From NCBI GenBank assembly GCA_003857395.1, contig RPRC01000236.1:1-8941 (forward strand): a stretch of 8,941 nucleotides of DNA. Reading direction: 5' to 3'. Both the position numbers and the translations under genes were made by a program. Below, piece after piece: positions 5,915 to 8,941 of this stretch. This DNA is from Geobacter sp. (lineage in GTDB: Bacteria > Desulfobacterota > Desulfuromonadia > Geobacterales > Geobacteraceae). Position 1 is the stretch's first letter, and every line of letters begins with the position of its first letter. The notes under the pieces are model-generated. The model had not been told where the DNA came from and did no database searches. It was given only the letters and a program-made list of their open reading frames with translations.

Positions 5915-7396
5915 CTACTTGATTCTCCAGGTTGTTCCCTGGGGAGAGTCCAGCAGTACGATATTCTTTGCGAGAAGCGTGTCGCGTATCTCGTCGCCCC
6001 GGGCAAAGTCGCGGGACTTCCGCGCTGTTGTCCGCTCCTCGATCAGCTCTTCTATTTCCTCCCGCGACATACCAAGCTCCCCCAGTTTCCGCTCCCGGGC
6101 TTTTTCCAGGTAGACATCCGGTCGGGTCCGGAATATGCCGAGAACCTCTCCCGCTTCATCAAGAACCTTTCGTGCCTTTGCCAGGACTGCCTTGAGATCC
6201 GCCGAAATTTTGCTGCTCTCGGCAAGGATCCGGTTGACGGAGCGTACCAGATCAAAGATGTGCCCCAGGACCTGGGCGGTATTGAAGTCGTCGTCCATTG
6301 CCTCCCGGAAGAGGCCGGGGAAATTCTCGACCTTTTCCAGCAATTCCTGTTCGGCCTCCTTCAGGTTTGCCGCCTCCACCGTGAGCAGCTCGCCGGATAC
6401 GCCAACCGCAATTTCGTCGATTTTCGCCAGAGCCGAATAGATCCGGTCGAGGCCGGATTCGGCTTCCTTCACATTCTGATCGGAGAAATCGAGCGGTGAG
6501 CGATAATGGGCTGTGACGAGAAAGAAGCGCAGCGCTTCGGCATCGTACCTCTCCAATACCTCCTTTATGGTGAAGAAATTGCCAAGCGACTTGCTCATTT
6601 TCTCCGAATCGATGTTGACGAAGCCGTTATGGAGCCAATACTTGACAAAGGGTCGACCGGTAGCGGCCTCGGACTGGGCAATCTCGTTTTCGTGGTGGGG
6701 AAAGACCAAGTCCTTGCCGCCGCCATGGATGTCGATGGTCTCACCCAGGAAACGCATGCTCATGGCGGAGCACTCAATGTGCCAGCCCGGCCGCCCCTTG
6801 CCCCAGGGTGAATCCCAGGAAGGCTCGCCCGGCTTTGCCTCTTTCCAGAGCACGAAGTCCATGGGATGATTCTTCCGCTCGTCCACTTCGATGCGGGCCC
6901 CGGCCTTCATGTCGTCGAGGTTCCGCTTGGAAAGCTTCAGGTAGTCCTGGTAGGTTTCCACGTTAAAGTAGACATCCCCGCCGGACGGATAGGCAAAGCC
7001 TTTGTCCACCAGGGTCTGCACGATACGGATGATATCGTCGATGTGCTCCGTTGCCCGTGGCTGACAGGTAGGAATGGCCACCCCAAGCTGAGCCATATCC
7101 CGGTCAAACTCCTTGATAAAGCGTTCCGTTATCTCCCGAAAATCCACCCCCTCGCGGTTGGCGCGGTTGATGATCTTGTCGTCCACATCGGTATAGTTGC
7201 GCACATAGGTCACCTCATAGCCACTGTGACGCAGGTAGCGGAAGATGACGTCGAACACGACATTGGCACGGGCATGGCCGATATGGCAATGGTCGTACAC
7301 GGTAACTCCGCAGACATACATGGAAACCTTGCCCGGCACCTGAGGAACGAATTCCTCCTTTTTGCCGGCAAGGGTATTATAAACGCGTAATGGCAT
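5915..7396 (-). CDS. cysS: Cysteinyl-tRNA synthetase
   Basis: This cytoplasmic class I synthetase joins cysteine to tRNA-Cys. The 493-residue length is typical of the full form. The zinc site that reads the cysteine thiol is intact: C29 in [10 protein letters not shown]209 in WHIECSAMS, and H234 and E238 in [11 protein letters not shown]. The HIGH signature is at 38-41 ([12 protein letters not shown]) and KMSKS at 266-270 ([10 protein letters not shown]). The [17 protein letters not shown] block is fully conserved. The C-terminal part (about 310-493) holds the helical domain and ends [28 protein letters not shown], the usual CysRS tail. The ATG at 7394-7396 has AAAGGGGG about 7 bases upstream. 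It lies 205 bp after glnS in the same direction, across repeats, and ends at the bidirectional terminator. Confidence 0.98.
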   Translation of the reverse strand: MPLRVYNTLAGKKEEFVPQVPGKVSMYVCGVTVYDHCHIGHARANVVFDVIFRYLRHSGYEVTYVRNYTDVDDKIINRANREGVDFREITERFIKEFDRDMAQLGVAIPTCQPRATEHIDDIIRIVQTLVDKGFAYPSGGDVYFNVETYQDYLKLSKRNLDDMKAGARIEVDERKNHPMDFVLWKEAKPGEPSWDSPWGKGRPGWHIECSAMSMRFLGETIDIHGGGKDLVFPHHENEIAQSEAATGRPFVKYWLHNGFVNIDSEKMSKSLGNFFTIKEVLERYDAEALRFFLVTAHYRSPLDFSDQNVKEAESGLDRIYSALAKIDEIAVGVSGELLTVEAANLKEAEQELLEKVENFPGLFREAMDDDFNTAQVLGHIFDLVRSVNRILAESSKISADLKAVLAKARKVLDEAGEVLGIFRTRPDVYLEKARERKLGELGMSREEIEELIEERTTARKSRDFARGDEIRDTLLAKNIVLLDSPQGTTWRIK

Positions 7397-7418
7397 GTAA
7401 AACCCCCTTTGATAAGGC

Positions 7419-7446
7419 AGTTATGAGTTTTTAGTTATGAGTTGTA
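7419..7446. repeat. Heptamer repeat array A, upstream of cysS
   Basis: The 7-base units are AGTTATG (7419-7425), AGTTTTT (7426-7432), AGTTATG (7433-7439) and AGTTGTA (7440-7446). It ends only 22 bp from the cysS start and overlaps a possible cysS promoter. Confidence 0.75.
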
Positions 7447-7448
7447 AA
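7420..7448 (-). promoter_or_regulatory. Weak candidate promoter for cysS inside the heptamer array
   Basis: On the minus strand, TTTACA (complement of 7443-7448) and CATAAC (complement of 7420-7425) are 17 bases apart, matching five and four of six consensus bases. The predicted leader is only about 15-20 nt, just enough for the GGGGG ribosome site. Read-through from glnS is an equally good explanation. Confidence 0.25.
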
Positions 7449-7470
7449 AACCGCTTCGCTGTTCATGGTT

Positions 7471-7533
7471 GGAAGCTGGAAGCTAGAAGCAGGATTACGG
7501 ATTAGGAACTGCGGATTACGGATTAAGTGAACG
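7471..7533. repeat. Heptamer repeat array B, nine units in register
   Basis: Nine consecutive 7-base units keep one register while the word changes. GGAAGCT occurs twice (7471-7484) and AGAAGCA once (7485-7491). GGATTAC and GGATTAG follow (7492-7505), then GAACTGC (7506-7512). GGATTAC and GGATTAA come next (7513-7526), then GTGAACG (7527-7533). It lies in the glnS-cysS gap. It is not CRISPR: the units are far too short and there are no spacers. Confidence 0.8.
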
Positions 7534-7587
7534 CCCAACTCTGTATACGTTACCCCTTAATCCTTACCCCTTTAATCCTTAATCCGC
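7511..7587. repeat. Near-perfect 16-bp inverted repeat joining arrays B and C
   Basis: GCGGATTACGGATTAA (7511-7526) is the reverse complement of TTAATCCTTAATCCGC (7572-7587) at 15 of 16 positions, with 45 bases between the arms. Minus-strand RNA past the glnS stop could form this stem. It has no proper U-tract, so it is not a standard terminator; it might protect or separate the glnS and cysS messages. Confidence 0.7.
7550..7585. repeat. Heptamer repeat array C, next to the glnS stop
   Basis: The units are TTACCCC (7550-7556), TTAATCC (7557-7563), TTACCCC (7564-7570), an 8-base variant TTTAATCC (7571-7578) and TTAATCC (7579-7585). TTAATCC is the reverse complement of the GGATTAA unit in array B, so the two arrays are inverted copies of related words. 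It ends 16 bp before the glnS stop codon. Confidence 0.75.
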
Positions 7588-7601
7588 ATTCAGTCTTTAC
7601 C

Positions 7602-8941
7602 CTACTTCCCCTTGGCCCACGAGTCGCGCAGGGTAACGATGCGACTGAAGACCGGCGCGCCCGGCTTCGAGTCAACCGGATCCGCGATGAAGTAGCCTTG
7701 GCGCTCGAACTGAAAATTTGCTCCCGGCGGTGCTTCGACAAGGCTCGGCTCCAGACGGCAGCCGGAGAGCGTCTTCAGCGAGTCGGGATTGAGGAAGGTT
7801 TTCCAGTCCGGGCCCTCCTTGTCGCTTCCCGGCTGCGGCACAGTGAAGAGCCGGTCATAGAGACGGACTTCGGCGGCAACAGAGTGAGCAGCGGAAACCC
7901 AGTGGATGGTTCCTTTGATCTTGCGGCCGTCTGCCGCGCTTCCGCCCCGTGAGTCGGGATCATAGGTGCAGCGGACTTCAATGATCTCGCCGCTCGACTC
8001 ATCCTTTACCACCCCGGTACACGTGACGATGTAGGCGTAGCGCAGGCGAACCTCCCGGCCGGGGGCAAGGCGGAAGAAGCCCTTGGGCGGATCTTCGAGA
8101 AAATCGTCCCGCTCGATGAAAATTTCCCGGGCAAAGGATACCTTGCGGGTGCCCATGCCGGAGTCATTGGGATGATTCAGCGCCTCGAACTCATCGCTTG
8201 CGTCCTCGGGATAATTTTCGATCACGACGCGCAAGGGGTCGATAACAGCCATGGCCCGGGGCGCCTTCTCGTTCAGGTCTTCCCGAACACAATCCTCGAG
8301 TATCCCCATCTCGATCCAGCTGTCGTTCTTGCCGACGCCTATGCGCTCGCAAAAATTCCGGATCGAAGCCGATGTGTAACCGCGCCGCTGCATCCCCACG
8401 AGAGTCGGCATGCGCGGATCGTCCCAACCGCTCACGTAGCGGTCGCGAACCAGTTCCAGGAGCTTGCGTTTGCTCATGATGGTATAGGTAAGATTGAGGC
8501 GGGCAAACTCGTACTGGCGAGGAGCGTAAATCCCGAGTGCCTCGAGGAACCACTCGTAGAGGGGCCGGTGATCCTGGAATTCCAGGGTACAGATGGAATG
8601 GGTGATCCCCTCGATGGAATCCGACTGCCCGTGGGCATAGTCATACATCGGGTAGATACACCACTCATCGCCGGTGTTATGATGTGTTGCTTTCTTGATC
8701 CGATACATCACAGAATCTCGCATATTTAAATTCGGTGAATTCATATCTATCTTCGCTCGTAACACTCTTGATCCATCGTTAAACTCACCTGCCCGCATAC
8801 GTTCAAAGAGGTCTAAGTTTTCTTTTATGGAGCGATTTCTGTAAGGACTTTCTCTACCTGGATCTTTCAGAGTACCCCGGTATTCCCGGATCTCTTCAGC
8901 AGATAAATCATCCACATACGCCTTGCCCAATTTGATCAGCT
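7602..8941 (-). CDS. glnS: Glutaminyl-tRNA synthetase, 5' end outside window
   Basis: This cytoplasmic class I synthetase charges tRNA-Gln directly with glutamine. The last 445 residues are present; by comparison with the roughly 550-residue bacterial enzyme, about 110 N-terminal residues with the HIGH motif are missing. The visible order matches Gln[34 protein letters not shown]; the [25 protein letters not shown] block with the CTLEFQDHR helix; [10 protein letters not shown]; the KMSKS equivalent MSKRKL; and [10 protein letters not shown]...RRGYT. The C-terminal beta-barrel anticodon domain carries [38 protein letters not shown] and RLYDRLF. It ends DSWAKGK. The first ~80 visible codons (about 8695-8941) are AT-richer, with TTA four times, TCA twice and AGA three times; the next ~365 codons have almost none of the first two. 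This suggests mosaic ancestry. cysS follows in the same direction. Confidence 0.98.
   Translation of the reverse strand, partial: LIKLGKAYVDDLSAEEIREYRGTLKDPGRESPYRNRSIKENLDLFERMRAGEFNDGSRVLRAKIDMNSPNLNMRDSVMYRIKKATHHNTGDEWCIYPMYDYAHGQSDSIEGITHSICTLEFQDHRPLYEWFLEALGIYAPRQYEFARLNLTYTIMSKRKLLELVRDRYVSGWDDPRMPTLVGMQRRGYTSASIRNFCERIGVGKNDSWIEMGILEDCVREDLNEKAPRAMAVIDPLRVVIENYPEDASDEFEALNHPNDSGMGTRKVSFAREIFIERDDFLEDPPKGFFRLAPGREVRLRYAYIVTCTGVVKDESSGEIIEVRCTYDPDSRGGSAADGRKIKGTIHWVSAAHSVAAEVRLYDRLFTVPQPGSDKEGPDWKTFLNPDSLKTLSGCRLEPSLVEAPPGANFQFERQGYFIADPVDSKPGAPVFSRIVTLRDSWAKGK

Noticed and set aside
7397..7601. CRISPR array, tRNA or T-box leader in the glnS-cysS gap
   Set aside because: The repeats are 7 bp with no spacers, no cloverleaf could be drawn, and no T-box sequence (AGGGTGG-type) is present. 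The same T-box check failed upstream of ileS.

Overview
This 8.9 kb window is mostly housekeeping bacterial DNA. The codon and motif content, the GlnRS/CysRS/IleRS/LspA set, a possible sigma-54 promoter and the repeat-rich intergenic gaps suggest a moderately GC-rich delta-type proteobacterium, perhaps Desulfuromonadales/Geobacter-like. That placement is inferred from general resemblance; no search was run.

Layout. All large genes are on the minus strand. Reading along transcription from the right edge, they are: a 5'-truncated glnS (glutaminyl-tRNA synthetase), a 205-bp gap full of 7-nt periodic repeats, and cysS (cysteinyl-tRNA synthetase). After cysS a bidirectional terminator is shared with a small plus-strand gene for a 61-residue ribbon-helix-helix protein. 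A roughly 570-bp regulatory stretch follows. It holds a plus-strand sigma-70-type promoter, a predicted ~74-nt RNA ending in an intrinsic terminator, a candidate sigma-54 site and, on the minus strand, the promoter of a secreted transglutaminase-like protein. That gene is followed by a 348-bp gap with a large imperfect inverted repeat and another 7-nt repeat, then ileS. ileS overlaps lspA (prolipoprotein signal peptidase) by 4 bases, and lspA runs off the left edge.

How the genes work together. Three genes charge tRNAs (Gln, Cys, Ile). ileS-lspA is a familiar translationally coupled pair. The transglutaminase-like protein is predicted to act outside the cytoplasm, and its substrate is unknown. 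The RHH protein is probably a small DNA-binding regulator with no visible toxin partner.

Most worth a second look: (1) the predicted small RNA at about 5236-5309, with promoter, GAAA-capped hairpin and a terminator whose apical loop is C-rich and SD-complementary; (2) the composite heptamer repeat arrays in two separate gaps; (3) an abrupt base- and codon-usage change inside glnS near position 8700, suggesting recombination or an assembly join. No CRISPR, insertion sequence, tRNA, rRNA or obvious defence system was seen.
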